Positions 24,701 to 39,700 of a stretch of 64,000 nucleotides of DNA are shown here, piece by piece. The first letter of the stretch is position 1; each line of letters starts with the position of its first letter. Source of the DNA: Phlebotomus papatasi (taxonomy: Eukaryota > Arthropoda > Insecta > Diptera > Psychodidae); NCBI RefSeq assembly GCF_024763615.1, contig NC_077223.1, positions 89,032,627-89,096,626 on the forward strand. The letters run 5' to 3'. Below the pieces are notes generated by a model that was given only the letters and a program-made list of their open reading frames with translations, searched no databases and was not told the origin of the DNA. Made by a program: the position numbers and the translations under genes.

Positions 24701-27700
24701 ATTTCTTCATGCAAGATATGACGTTTGTACCATCATTTGCATCAAATGCAGATACAACGATGATAGACGCAACTGACGATATATTTATGATCGATATTTC
24801 TTGCAAAAACAATAAAATTTCAGTTGAATATAGTTTAAAAGCTTTTTAAGCCATTTCCCCTCTTGATTTTTTCCAATATAATTGCGGCATGCTTCTTGTC
24901 AGTGGCATGTATAAAAGCAATTTTTGCAACATATTTTCCATTATCTTGTCAAAGAAGAATATTACACATTTTGCACCTGTTGCACTCTAGTGAATTTGTT
25001 CTTTAATGTTCTTTCGTGTTGCTTTTAAAATATAATCCAATATGACTTCTGTTATAAAGTTAAATTTATTAATTCTAAAAGTCACCACAAATAGGTAATA
25101 TTGAAAGAGTTTCTCAATATGATTTTAACTTTAATTATCATAAAATTTTAGTCATATACTCTCATTGGGGGTATATGAAATCCGTGAGAATATAATTGTT
25201 CCTCATATATTCATGTTGATAATGTACATTTTTTGCCTTTTTCTCTCTCAATTGATGTCCGATTAAAGCAATTTGGCACATTATGTCAAGTTGTGTGAAA
25301 CATTATGAGAGAGAGAAGCTCAATTTATTCTTATGGTCACCCAAGAGACTTTCTCACCAAATTTGGTGATAAATTTCAGTGCGTATTAAATTGATATAGA
25401 CTTGGGTGCGAGACAACTCCATGGGTTTTCATAATAATAAATAAGTTTGGACTGTTGGTGTTTTTTTTAATACCACACTCGTTTTTTTATATCTGGCTCA
25501 TTCTGGCCTCATCAAAATTGGCTGTGGTACTGGTATAAGAGAAGTCTAAGAGATGTGAGGAAAAATCATGGATATACAGAGAGTCACTCAGCATGTGACG
25601 ATGTCGCAATAAAAATCAAGTTAAACAGAGTCCAGCCAATTTTGGAAGCAACTCACACGAATAATGACTTGAAATAAGGAGGCTTCTCTCAACTTGAGAG
25701 GTAGTAGCAGCCAAAAAGTATTTTTATATAAAGAAGTCTTTTCCACATCATTTTCTCTCCCCATTAATGATTTTGTCTCTTCCAATTCACCAAAGCCTAT
25801 TGCCGATCAAATTATTTAATGTTAAGAATTTCATTTGCATCCAATTCCCATAATGGACATATTCACCAATGTTCTCTCCAATAAATCATAATGTATGACA
25901 CCGTGTACCTTGGGAGATCGGATGACATGTGTTGTACCTGAGAAGAGGCAAGTCGGTCTCTTATTGCATTAAATATGGAAAAACCAGGGGAAAGGGAGTT
26001 GATTGAGAAATTGCTAATTGAACGGCTTCTTGTGTTGTTCAAAATGAAACACATGCAACATGATTGTAATGTTTTCTTAACTCATGTAATTGCATTTTAA
26101 ATTAAAATCACAGCAAATTGGTGCATTTTATAAACATGATAAATGTCACATCTTCAGACTATTAGATTAATTGAAGAGATCTTGATACTGTTTTTTTCTT
26201 GTCTTTTGAATCATTTTGCAATAAATAATGTTTAATGCTGAGGAGGTGGTTAATTCCCTTACCACACACATACAAGACAATAGAGAGAAATTTGACAAAA
26301 AGACTAAAAGTGAATTTGTGTGTAGTATTTGTCAAAAAATACTATAACTCACCATTGTATGCAAATGACCTTTAATAGGATTTTGAGACAGTGTATATGA
26401 TGAATTCTTATGGAAATGTCGAAAGAAGATTGAAATTAATATATTGGTTTAAATTGATTGAACTTCTGTGGACATTGGAGGAATATCTGATTTTCTCCTT
26501 TTTCACAAGGCATCGTGTGTGGGATAATATACAAAAGATTTATAGTAAATAAACGTTAATTGTAAAATCTTATATTAAAATGCATAGGTTAAACTGCGAT
26601 TTTTTAATTAGATATTAGACTTTAGAGAGCAAAACCTGTATGAATTTATAGATAGATACTATTGGGATGCTTGTTCACTGGAGAAATGGTCATCATGATC
26701 TAAGTAGCTTAGAAATAAAAATTAGTGTTCTGTGCTACCCCATGTTTTGTAGTGCCCCAGTTTCCCCTATAGAATTTTAGATATGTATTTATTTATATTG
26801 TTGCTAGAACTTTAATGGAACAGGTGGAATTTTCAGTCTTATAATCGAGCTCTGTCTGTAGATGAGATTTGACGACTTATATATAATTCCCAGTAACCGA
26901 GAATCGAACCTACAACAGTTGCGTAATGCAGCAAGCTCTCTACCACATAACCTACGTCAAAGTACGTCAGGTATCCCTTACTACAGCAGATTGGTCTAAC
27001 TAAGAAAAGTATCAGTCGGAAAGGAAAAATAAGTAACAACTGCTAGAATAATATTATCAGTGAAATTGGATACTCAAGACTGATTTACTCTAAAAAGCTC
27101 TATTCGTCTCAATAAGATGTGAAATGGGAAAATTTTCCCTTATTTTATTCTCTATAACTTCAGTAATAGAACTAGTGTCAAAACTGCTAGAATTATAGAC
27201 CCTGTATTAGAGCTCAATTAATTTCACAGGGTTACTCTAGTCAAACTGAATTTGATCAATTTGAATCAAAATAGGGGAATGTTGGCATGGTTCGCACAGA
27301 GTGAACCTTCAAACAACGCAAATTTACTCTTTGTTTGCAAAGAGCTAGTTCGTCATTTCTTAGCCATAAAATAGATAATTATTAAGCTCATAAAACGAAA
27401 TGAAAATTGTTAGTCAACTCTTTGCAAACAAAGAGAAAATTCGCATCGTTTGAAGGTTCACTCTGTGCAAACCATGCCTACATTCCCCTATTCATGAAAG
27501 AATGACAGTTTTGTTCATTTTATGTTCACAACCCACTAATGTTAAAAACTACTATAATTACTACATCCTGAATAATTTGAAAGTGTTTCAGTCTGTGGAA
27601 AGACTTCCTTCCACAGATTAAGTCTGGCCTCTTCTGGAGATTGGTCAAGTGGTTTCGTGTGTTCTTTTTGACACTCAATTTCAGCCTCGTGGTGGATCAG

Positions 27701-30700
27701 TCAGTCCCCGAGGACTGTCCAGGAGCACCGATTTATTTCCCAAAAGCCCTAAATACGCGTGGAGCTTCCTTTCGTTGCTCCCGGTGCTATGTTAAGAATG
27801 CCAAAAAAGATAGAAAGTTTTTGATGTAGCCTCCAACTTGCAATTTTCAAATCAACTTTTACTGGCGTACAAAGTTGGCAGACATGGAAACTACTCGAAA
27901 ATTGCCCAAAACACAGTTGGCATGCATGGAAAATTGCTCGAATTGCTTTTCAGACCGTTCAAAAAACAACAAATACGAACGGTAATTATTTTACTGGTTT
28001 TGTTACCCCACTAGAGTGCAATCCTTTGTATAACCTATTTTTCCATTTAAAATTTAGCGTACTATACATCTCTCTTTCTGTGTTTTTAATATTAATTTTA
28101 TATGTGACTGTATTGTCACATATAAGATTAATTTTAAGAGTAAGAAAAGACGGAAAGAGTAGTATATAGAATGCAAAATTTCAAATGAAAATCACGTGTA
28201 TTAGAAAGAGTACATTTACATTATAGTGGAGTAATACGATCAGTAAGATATTAATGTCCGTATTAATTGTTTTTTGGACCATATTACAGGCAGTTCGAGC
28301 TATTTTCCATGCGCGCTACTTCTGATTCTGTCAGTTTTCGAGCGATTTAATGACTGTCAAATTTATATACAGTGGGGAAATGCGAGAGAGAGAGGCAAAA
28401 TAAGACACATACTATCTTTTTTGCCATTCTCGCAGTTCAGAAAGTATTAATCCTTATATTGATCTTATATGTAAAACCGCGGTGATGAAGATAATAAATG
28501 TCAAAAGTACTAGAATAAGGTTTACCGTGCCTAATTAATAGTTAACACTAAGAAAAAAAGAGTGTGCGATTAACATTTTTTCCTCAGAACTTTAACACTT
28601 TAGGTGTAAAAATATATCAACATTTTTAATGTTAATTTCACACCTTTTTAAGGGTAAAATTAACATGAAAAAGGGTAACTTTAACCCCTAATATACCTAA
28701 AAAGGGTAATATTTACACCGATGTTGGATTAATACTGCAGGATAAAATTAACATTTCCGGAGTGTTATTTTAACTTTTTCGGATTTCTTTCAGTGAATAC
28801 TTAACAATCAGTATTGCCAGGCAACTCTAAATTTTGAACAGTTTGACATTTGACTGTAAGTTCCAATTCTGGAGAATATTAAAGCTGTTCTCATTAGTTT
28901 TGCGAGGAAATTACAAGTATGCATAATCTGCTAGAATTAGACTTAGCACTTGAAATATTAATTAGTCCAAAAATAACTATAATTAGGAGTACCTGTTGCC
29001 TCTGATGCAATAAATATTTGCTTTTATAAATTCCAATTTAATGAATTTAACAAAGTATTCTATTCATTCATTGTATACTAATATACAAGTTTATTTATTT
29101 TAGGATTTATTATATATAATTTATATTCCTATAGCTCCCTTTTTAATCTCTGCTTCAATATGCTGTCAAATGCTCATTCATTAGCGAATATTAATGTCGA
29201 AGTGATTTGGCAAATTGATGGGAAACATGGAAAATCTTACTAATCACTCTCTGTTTTGTCTGTTAGTAGGGGGGTTTCCATATGGAGTAAAATCGAGCAG
29301 GATTACTGCAGGAACTTTGTTAGGGATTAATGTATTAGTGTTCATGAATTTAGACCATTAACGGATTATCGAATTTAGTATATTAGTTTTACAGATTGCT
29401 TGCACAATTTTTAGGATTTAGAAAAATTATTATTCGAAACATTGTTTCCTGAAACATTTATTTTTCTGCTCAGTGTTTGAACACTTCTTTTAGAATAGAC
29501 TATAGACTATTGTATTAAGTGTTAATTTTTAGTGTTATTTTATTAAATTTATTTGGAGATACGGTAATTTAGCAGAGCTTCCTTTCGCCTTCCAATTTAA
29601 ATTATTTTGATGTTTGCTTTATTAAAAGATCTTTTTAGTCATAACCTTGAATGAGTTCAGAGACACATTCCTCTGATATTAAAGAGAAAGAAAAAAAAAA
29701 CATAATGTATATTTTCTGTTCTCACTCAATTAGAAACAAGAGTAGTTGCAAAACAATTCTATTGGAGTGAAATGTAAGCTCAATTTTGTAATTGAATGAA
29801 TGAGAATCTGAAGAAGAAAACACCAGCATGTCATATGGGGAAGGACAGAGTGTGATTAATACGGGAAAGGTGATAAGGAAAAGTGTAATTTGAATGATGT
29901 GGAAGTTACACAAAAAAGCCACACTTGCCAGCACATTGGAATGCATACGAATGAATAACAAACAGCATAAGGCATGAGTCATAATAAAAGAAGCGCTAAA
30001 TATGGTAAAAAGTGAATTTTTTGGGTCACATCGAATGAACAGGGAAATTTGTTTGATCAACAAAATAATTTTGTAAAATATGTCTACAATGCGTATATAT
30101 ATTTTTTTGCATGGCGTGCAGAGAAGATTCTCCTCTTGACTTTCGCACAGATGATGACACTGACCGGATGCGCTATTGAGCAATATCTCTCTGTAATTCC
30201 CTATCATTGGCAAACACAAGAAAAATTTGTTTATCTAATGTATGCTGTACATCTCATGAGTTCTTCCGCCGTTTTTGAAAAAAAAAGTCTGGTATAAATA
30301 GCCATTAAGTCACTAAAAAACACTTTTTTTGCACCAATTCAAATTGGCATTGGCACTGCGTGAATTAGATAATATTTTGATGAAGAAAAAGATTGTGGGA
30401 GATGCTGCATAAAAATCCATTTTATTCTTTCCTGAGCGGTTTTTGAATTTGTGTACTCTTCGTACCGGAATATTCATCACTTTGTATTGAGCAATTTAGT
30501 ACATCTCCATTGAATGTGGCGTGTGTTACAATTAAATTCTGCAAAATGGAAAGGCAATGCTGAAGACTGAAGATCCAAAACAAATAGACGAATGGGATGT
30601 GTGGTGTTAGTGTGAAAAGTTGGAAGTTTATTTCTGGATGAACTAAAAATTGAATCTTGCTATTATTATCGTGCACTTGACGTTGAAGTTGCCTCTGGTT

Positions 30701-33700
30701 CGCGCAAGAGAGCAAAGAAATTCCAATATAAACCCTAATGAAGATTTAGCTACTCTGATTCTTAAGTTCACTGAAGATTTTTAGGTTAATGGGTAGTAGT
30801 TCAGGAAGAATCGACTAATGATAAGAATGAGCCAACTAACAAATTTTCGGTTTTTAACAGGGTAAATTTTTGGAAAAATGTTAACTTAACCCAATTAATC
30901 TTTCAAACTTCTAAGGTTTATTTCATTTGCTTGTTATACAGAAATTTTTAGGTATATAGAAATTAGAATTCGCTCACTGAGAAACCTGTTGACTATCTTT
31001 CTTAAGGTGTTACGTAGCTTACGAAGCCTAAAAATCAATGTAGGGGACCTGTACCAAATTTCGAACAGCTTGCAATTTCGGCCAGTTCTTTTGTTTCTTA
31101 AATTTTCATTGATATTTAGTTTTTGTATACCTTTTTGAATGGAAAAACCAGAAAATGTTTCTTCGACGAACAAGGTGATATGAAAAATTCCAGAAAAGCA
31201 AGAAAGACTGCGAGAAGTAAGGTTGCCGAAATATTATCCAAAGCCATGGCTATAATTTTTATTCATTTGCAATATCAGTGAATTTCCTGACAAAAATCTC
31301 ATTCATGTGTAGCAAGAATAGAAAAAAAGAACAGATGAAAAATTAGTGAAAGATGTTAAATGTAAAATTTCGAGGGCGTGTGTAAATTTGGTTGAGCTAC
31401 AACTGAACTACCATAAAAGGTTTATGGACGTTTAATTGACGTGGAATATAATGTAATAAAATGGGAATGTTGTTTAACAAGCAAATTCATAACTTTATCA
31501 CACTACTAGATTGATCATATTGATTGGGCCATGATGATGAATTTTCGATGACAAAAAGAATTGGTATTTGTTGATTCAAGTGTCACATTTAATGACAAAG
31601 TCGATAATTATACCCTTAAGTATCAGCTATCATTGAGATCTTTAATATCATTTGTAACAACATTGTGGTTTTGTACAATTGCATTTTCAATTCTTCAATT
31701 AACTTGGTGATATTATAGTTTAACAGAAAATTATTATGTGTGGCAATAATCTCAAAATCAATACAAATTGCAATTGAACTCCTTGTTAGCTTTTCTAACA
31801 ACTTGCATACGATTCTCGCTGGTTTTTCTTCATACCAAAATTAGATGGGGGTTTTTACTTAAATTGGCAATATCGATAAAATTTTCAATTTATATTCACA
31901 TGATGCTCCCACCATTGTGAGATGTCTTGTAAATTTTAAATGCCTCGCATTTTATCCTCGATGATCGCATCTCCGTGGTGATCTTATGGAGGAAATAGTA
32001 TGTATATATATTTATATTTATTTTTTCGGCGCAATAAAGAAATTGAAGATCATTACTTTGTGTCGAAAATGCTACAAGTGATATTTGTTTTCTGGCACAG
32101 AATAATTTAAAAGCAATGTATATATTGCATGGTTTTCACAGAGAAAACCATGGCAGAAAGTCTTTTGTGGCCAGCTTCTGGTTAATTTTTTTTCTGTGTT
32201 GTATGTTATGTGCCCCCTACACCATATGAATGTGTATATTGAGAGAATATAAAATCTCAAGAATTAATTTGTTAGGTTAGAATGAGAGGAGAAAAAAAAG
32301 AATTATTTCACACACAGGCAAAATTTACGAAAAAAAAGAATTCTATTTACCATAAATGATATTCATGTCATTTAGTAGAATGACTGTGTAAGGAGAGAAA
32401 GAATGATAAAATGTGCGAGGGAATATAAGAAAAATAAATAAATGTGTGCTTTGCCTCTGGGTTGGAGGGACATTGAGCTGTAATGTTGAGATGGAATGTG
32501 GCAGAACACAAATACAGAGGAAGAAATGCTCTAGCATTAATTCTTCGATATCGCTCGCGCTTCAATTTCCACCTTTTCTGAATCATCACTGCTACAGCAC
32601 TATATAGTGGTTTATGGCGAGACAGTCGAGACTCTCCCGTAAGGCTGGAAATTCTTTTTGGGAAAGGGAGAAATTGTCAATTTGATGGTGTGATTGGAAT
32701 GAATAAGGAGTCAAAGAAGGGTTGTATATCGATAGGGTGAGCCAGACTATCCCTATCTTACTCAACCTTCTAGATAAGTGTTTTTGGAGGAAAGAAGTCT
32801 CGAAATATTTCAATCTTTTCGAAAAAAAATGAATTGAGAGAAGTATTTCAATGCTAAGAAAAGTATCAGCCAATAAGAAACGAGTACTTTCAATATGGCG
32901 GAACGATGTAAAATACTGCAATGAAAAAAAAAATCAGAAACGTTCTTCTAGTGCTTTCAGATAGAAAACATTAGAAGAAATTACTTATAAAGTACAGAGG
33001 TATTGTAAAGTGAGGTTATGTTAATAAATAACCTCATAATGACATAACCTCTAGATACACAGAAATCTTTATTGGAAAAAGTCAATTCTAAGTTTGTTTG
33101 AAGGTCTCAATATATTCAGAGCAATTTTCATCAAAAATTGTCTTTTTGACGTTTCCCCTACAATAGTACAGGCCAACTTAATATTTAAAATTTGATATGT
33201 TTATTGAGAGAAAGATGGACTTGACCCGCAAAGCTAGCATTATTACATTATTTTTTCACATTAATGCTATAAGTTAATTTATAAAATAATTTTTGCGGGC
33301 CAAGTCTACCTTTTAATGAATAATTAGATCTAATTCTAAATATTAAGTGATTTAATGACACAAATCGTATTACATATCGTTGGCTCTTAATGATAATCAT
33401 CCTATTTTTCGACATATCGTCGGTTGCATCGACCGTTTTCGTATTTGCATTTCTTTTGTGTTTGCATTTCACGCATAAGGCTACGTCTGTATCGTAGCTT
33501 GTACCAAATGCAGATGAAAAACAAATGCAGATACGGAAACAGTAGATGCAACCGACAATACAACAAAGCTCAGAGACGTAATAGACATTTTTGCTATATA
33601 AAAACTTTTCAAGACATTTGAAGTTCATCTATCAGCCGCTAGTGGCGCAAAATTGCAATTCCCTCTAAAATGCGCAGCGCATGAAGTATATGCTTAACGT

Positions 33701-36700
33701 TCCTTCAGGCTCTAAAAAAGGCAATTCTGGTTAAAAGAATAGTTTATCAATGCATTTAAGTTGATTAAAAAAAATCTATTATGTTGTTCGAATTTCTGAA
33801 GTTTCGAATTTTCTGGTTTTCGAGTCTGTTAGGTTGTTACCACGCCTAGAGGCTAAACGACTAGAGATAAAAGACTTGGAGCCTTTGGGGAACCCCTCCT
33901 CCATAAGTCGATCTTGGGACCATTAAGATAAGATTTGGCCGGGGCCCCCTTATGCTTCCCCTTCCCCATTCCTACTCTATCTTATCCCCTGTCAGGAACA
34001 GCCGGTCCTTGTAATAGCTCTCTATGCACGCAGTACAGTATCGCTACTATATAACAGCAGCCCATTTCGGTCTGTGTTTGGATCAGTGACAGTGAATATT
34101 TGTATCGACTGAAGTACCACTTTCATTCCGAAACTTATTCTTGTACTAGCCTCTATATTCTTTATGCAGTTCACATTTTTGCTGATGTGCACTGGACGAA
34201 CTCAAAGCCGATATGGTATCAAAACTATTCTGATACTGCTCAGCTTTGAACCCGAGGCCCCATAGTTATAAAGACGCGACTTTATCATCAGATCGCCTTG
34301 AGGCTCTTTGACTTGGGATCATTAATATGTATGCACCTAATTTTCCAGTTTTATCCAGGCAGACATTTCGTTCATATACCAAAATACTGTTGAATCCGTC
34401 TTACCAACGTTTTTCAAGGTCAAAGGTTTAAAAGGCTCTAGAGAGCGTATTTCACATACTAATAGTATCATTTTGAGCTCGTTGGAAAGGTCTTGGAATT
34501 CTTGACAAGCCTGGACCGGTCCCAATCGGTTCTGCATCGATAATGAACCGATTATGAATCGATAAATAATTTTCAATCGATAATTATGTAAATGATGCGA
34601 AAGCCTGGGACGCTTTGCTACCAGTTTTTTTTTTACTTACTGTCCATGGAGTTTTTCTCGTGAAATTTCCTGAAAAATTAAAGCATGAGAATTTTATATT
34701 GACTCAGTGTAGACAATTCTCAGAGTTTATGCTTAGACGATAAACAGAAAATGAGTATGAATCATCCAAAAAAAAATAAAGAGAGGGCTATTCACATTTG
34801 AAGACGCTATTTCGGACAGATTATTTAACACCTTTTCTCAACCTTCTCTGTCACAAAGTTGCAAATTCGTCTCAAGCGTATAAATTTACTTTACTTGATC
34901 CGCTTGATGAATTTTGCAAGAATTTTGCATTCTTCTGATGGTTGTCTCAATGAGATTTTTTTTGAAGCATTTGTGGTCTTGTGGGTGATCGATGGATAAA
35001 AGAATTTTTATTCTTTTGCGAGAAAAGAGACCATAAAGAGGATAACTGCAAAAAATCTCTTAACATCATTTCATGCGAGAATTTTAATGACGATTTTTTT
35101 TTAAAAAAACTTCAACTTTTCATCGTATTTTAACGTCTTTAATCGAGGAAGAGTGAGAGAGATTGGAAGAGAGAATGAGAAAATTTGGTCTGGCAATATA
35201 CTTGGAGTGCATTGACTTTTTGTCCAGAATCATGGAGAATTTTATATATGAAATTTTGTGTATTTTATCACATGCTTCATGTGCAGTTGTACCATTGATT
35301 GTTGTAAGTTAATTGTCGCTATAAGAGAGACCATAATAATAATGTGACTTTGATAAAAAACACATTAATCTTGAATGGCCATGCAATACAAGTTTCCTCT
35401 ACTTCTTGATGCCTTGCACCATTTCATATCTATGCGTATTGCTTGTAATTTACGATGTACTTATGTTGTCTCCCCTCGAGGAATAATTGGGGAAAAAAAG
35501 AGTACAGTGTGAAGAGACTAAAAAGGAAAGAAACAAAAAAGATGTTAATGTTTTGACACAATTAAAAGAGAGATGAGTGATGATAATAATGATTTGATTT
35601 CTAATTAAATTGTTTGGTAACTCTCCTTTTAGACCTATTCTGGCCTCTTCTGTGTGGTGGTGAATCCATACAAAAAATTGCCAATCTATACGGAAAAGAT
35701 CATGGAGCGGTACAAGGGGATAAAACGCCACGAAGTGCCTCCGCATGTGTTTGCCATCACAGACACTGCCTACAGATCCATGTTACAAGGTTTGCTATTA
35801 AATTATGTTTAACTCTTTTTTTTGCCTCAACTTCACCATTCGACATTATTATAGTGTTGTATTAGGTGGTGGTGGAGAAAGGAATAGCAAAAAAAAATCT
35901 TATGAACAGCTATTTCATCTTTAGATAATTCCACCCACACTAACTTTTGATTTGGTGGTCTTTTGATCTTGTATCGATGGAGAGCAAGACAGACTGTAAG
36001 ATTCGGTCAATTTGGTCAGGGTGGGTGGAATTTGACAAAAGAATTGGTCAAATAATATGCATTATTCACTCATGTATTCAGCAGTGCATGAATTTAAGTG
36101 AGAATTTCTCTCTGTTATGTACGCATTCGGTTTTGCTGAGATGGGACAATAATTGACGTTCTTTTTGTATTCTTTACACCTGGAGAAAGAGTTATCGCAG
36201 ATTTTACAGTATTTAAGCTCAAAATATTGCTTTTTATCCATCATTGAAACGATTAAAACAAGTACATTGAAATAGGTTTGTGTCTTGGCTTAAAGTTAAT
36301 AGTTTAGTTTAGTTAATAATTTTTACTTTATTTAGTCTATTTATTATGAAAAAAAAACATGTTTCAATTCTAGGATTAGAATCTAGGAATAGAATCAAGT
36401 ATTAAAGCTGTAAAAAAAAGCCACAAAGCTAACATTTATTATTCTGGTGCAATGTAATTTGTGGAAAATGAAGTGTCTTAGCTAAATATCAAAATATAAA
36501 AATTATGCACTCTTAACGCAACATGACTTCTGAGGTAAATCTTTGTTTTTTTTTAGAATTTTTTGAAATGCGTTCATAAAAATTTGAAAGATTCTATTAA
36601 ATAAATTAGCAATAAACCTAAATAAAAACAATTAAACAATTGATACATTTGTGGTATATGTGATTTTTTGCGTAAAATATCGGAATATAAACCACTTAAA

Positions 36701-39700
36701 ATTAGGGTAAATGTTCTAATTCAAAACCATTTCCAGACGCTTTAACTTTGACAGAAGATTCATCACAAAGTTGATATTTTTTCTGAAGAGAATTACATAA
36801 ATTTGCTCCTTGACTCTTCTAGAATGTTACTGTTTAGTGAAAATTCTTTAGATATAATTTGGAAACTTCTTAAATACAAGAAAAATACGTGAGCATAAAA
36901 TACTTCTATTGGAATCTTATTAATCCAAATGGAGACAAGGGAAAGTTTCTAATTGGAGACAAACACTGTAAGTGAAACCGCGACGAAAGGTTTCCTAAAC
37001 CTTGTTGAGTTGCTCTTGAGTGCAGGATTTGTTCTTATTCCTGGTCTTTTCTCCTTTCCCATCTAATTGTGATTTCGTTCACAAGTGAGTTACGACAATT
37101 GCTGGTTCAAGCGACGTATGTGCAAGCGATTTAATTCAAAATGTTCAACTCTAATGATAACTTCGCATAATGTGTGGAGGCCTTAACACAATGTATGATA
37201 AGAGAAGTCGACTTATTTATTTTTATTTTGTATAGTAAATTAAGCTAATTGAAAACCAGATCCAAATGGAAATTTTTCGCTTCTCCAAATGGAAACGTCA
37301 CTGTTTTCACGATAAATACAGTACTAAATTATTATATTTATATATTTTCTATACCTCAGTTTCATTATTGTGAATTAAATTAAAGAAATTTCTAGTTCTA
37401 GAGGCAATTTCTAATTTCTTTTTAAAAAAGCATTCTTGTACGAAAATTGCTTTCAATATGTAGAGACCTTTATAAGTTATAAGGTAATATTCTTTAATTA
37501 AAAACGAATTTCGTGTTAATCTTGTCAAATTTTTACTATGCTGATCATAGTAAACACCTGAATGGTTGGTGTCTTGATTAAAAGATTTTTCCTAAAGTGT
37601 TTTCGATCAATTAAAAAGTATTAAAATAATTTCCTAATGTTATTTTCTTATGACACGTTTATTTTTCAACAAGACTGCTATGGTCACTATCTGCTAATTC
37701 CCCTCAGACCGAAAATTCTTTCAAGTGCTAAAAAATGGGTTTGTGTATTGGATAATGCGTTAATTATTGCAATTTATTTTACGTGGCTATCTTTAGTATG
37801 GCTATCTTTAGTATAGTAATATAATCACTATTTAGTGATTAGTATTACTCTAACTAATACTAATCTTTAGTATTAGTTTTTTTCTGGAATTTTAATAAAT
37901 GTCGTTAAATAAAGTAATTTTGAGAATTATAAAGGTACCTTGACAATTGCTATGCTTCTCTGTAAGGGACATAAAATTGGTTGGTGTCTGAGATAAATTT
38001 TCAAGTACGAATATTTTTCACAAAATATGATTACATTAATTGAAAAGTTCAGGAGTAATTCTTCATTGAATTTAATGTGTATTTAATGTGTAATTAAAGA
38101 TATTTGCATATAAGATGCAATTAGCAATTCTTCACGTAATTGATCAAATACGGGATAATAAATTCTTAGAGTAATTAGTCAGACACTTTTGATTTCAATC
38201 GTTGATTAAGAAGTTGAAAGAAATTAATTAATCTCTCAACAAACACAGACTTTCAAGGGAGTTTAAAGAATGTTTATACTTGACGCTTTTTTTTGTCTAC
38301 GCCGTTGTGTGTAGAGAATGCGTGATGAAAAGAAAAAAAAAAAAGAATATTTGCGATGCGAGAATGTCCACAGATCGGATGCTGTGACCGATAATCGCGA
38401 TAGTTTTCCACAGTGTGTGAGCATGGAGAGTTGCTCATTTCACGATGATGACGACGACCTTATTGAAAACAATGCCATAGATGGTGTTGAAACGTGCACC
38501 AAGATTGGAGAATGCAGCAATATGTGTGTATAGTATATGCATAAAATTGCACTTATAGGAGAGGAGTGAAAGATTGTGGCTTCACTTGCATCTTGTGCAT
38601 AATGAAAAGAGTCGCCTAGTGGACGCATATGGACGCAGTTCTCGGATTAGTGCCTGACTTTAAGAATTGGTCAAGACAGACGGCGTCAGATCGAGTGACT
38701 CTGATCACTGGCAGTCTATCCCATTTTTCTGTAACTCTCCCCATGCTTTAATTTATTTCTATTGTATGTGCAGTTTTTCTGCAACTTGCACACGAATTCA
38801 GTTGCTCTGAGTGCTTTGTCAGCATGAACTAATTACATTTTCTTACAAATAGTCACATGAATGCTAATGTGGTGAATTTTTGTTTTAATAAGAACTCCCT
38901 CTTACTCTCGAAAATTTTTACAGTTTTCGTTTGGGTTTTTGATTGTGGAGAAATTTTTTTTGTAAGCATAAATCCATCGATTCATCGTAATGTTTGGTGC
39001 GTTTTTTTTTCGTTCAAGTCAAACTTCCGAGACGAAGTTATTTCAATGGCATTAAGAGAAAATAAACTTCATTACAGCAAAATTCACTTAATCCATGAGT
39101 CAATACCAATGAATAAATTTTTTTGTATTTTACGGCCCAAAAATTGCCAGCACAACAAATTTTACAGGGTGTAAACGAATTTTATAAGATTACTAAACCC
39201 TCTTGCGGGTTGTTCTCAATAAGAGAAATTTTAAATAGAAAATTAAGAACTGAGAGTGTCTTCTAATATTCAATCCTGTTAAAGAAGTTTCCGATGCTAC
39301 TGATGTTTACGTTGACTCACTCTTCTAGTGTAAGGTGCAGTTGCTTTAAATAACAAAGGTACCAAAAACCTTTGATCAATTCTCAAAAGTTTCGATTTTC
39401 TAAAATAAAAAAAGAAAAACAATTGCAATAACTTTTTAAAATCGTAATCATCGTTTGCCCTTAATATACGATCCTAATAAATTTCTCTCAAACTTTCGGT
39501 TTTAAAGAAATTAGAGCTTTTAAGTCTTATTAGATAAACCTTAAGTCTGAAGTCCCTATAATATTATGCCGAAAATAGACACAGACTGATCCTAGAGAAT
39601 ACTCAGCTCGAAAAATTTGGCGGTAAAGGATCAGCCCAAACTATCATACACTGAGGATTCAGGATCAAGGATTAGCGTTTTCAGCGTAAAGTTCTATTAA

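Larger units (their letters stand above)
17293..35632 (+). other. zip: zip intron 2 (18.3 kb)
   Basis: Donor GTAAGT, acceptor CTCTCCTTTTAG. It holds a 1.3 kb TAGGGG-type element with a nested MITE, a GTAGGG MITE, a non-LTR reverse transcriptase fragment, three tRNA-like heads, a (GA)n tract at 21349-21377 and an (ATT)n tract near 21478-21494. About 19450-20990, 25000-26700, 28800-33100 and 34620-35580 are AT-rich with no gene I can support. Confidence 0.85.

Noticed and set aside
26890..26960. functional tRNA gene
   Set aside because: The A- and B-box-like motifs are present, but the acceptor and anticodon stems do not pair well enough. The same holds for the other four tRNA-like segments.
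27641..27829. 62-codon frame with a hydrophobic start and a CSRCYVKN segment
   Set aside because: The Cys pair vaguely recalls a transposase C-terminal zinc knuckle, but the match is too short and the upstream sequence has no transposase.
29722..30219. 165-codon minus-strand open frame in zip intron 2
   Set aside because: It is the longest unexplained frame, but its composition is that of AT-rich DNA (runs of I, L, F), there is no recognisable domain, and nothing suggests splice or poly(A) signals around it.
33248..33628. 126-codon minus-strand frame
   Set aside because: It spans the foldback at 33412-33565 and the short foldback before it, so it is open because of repeat structure.
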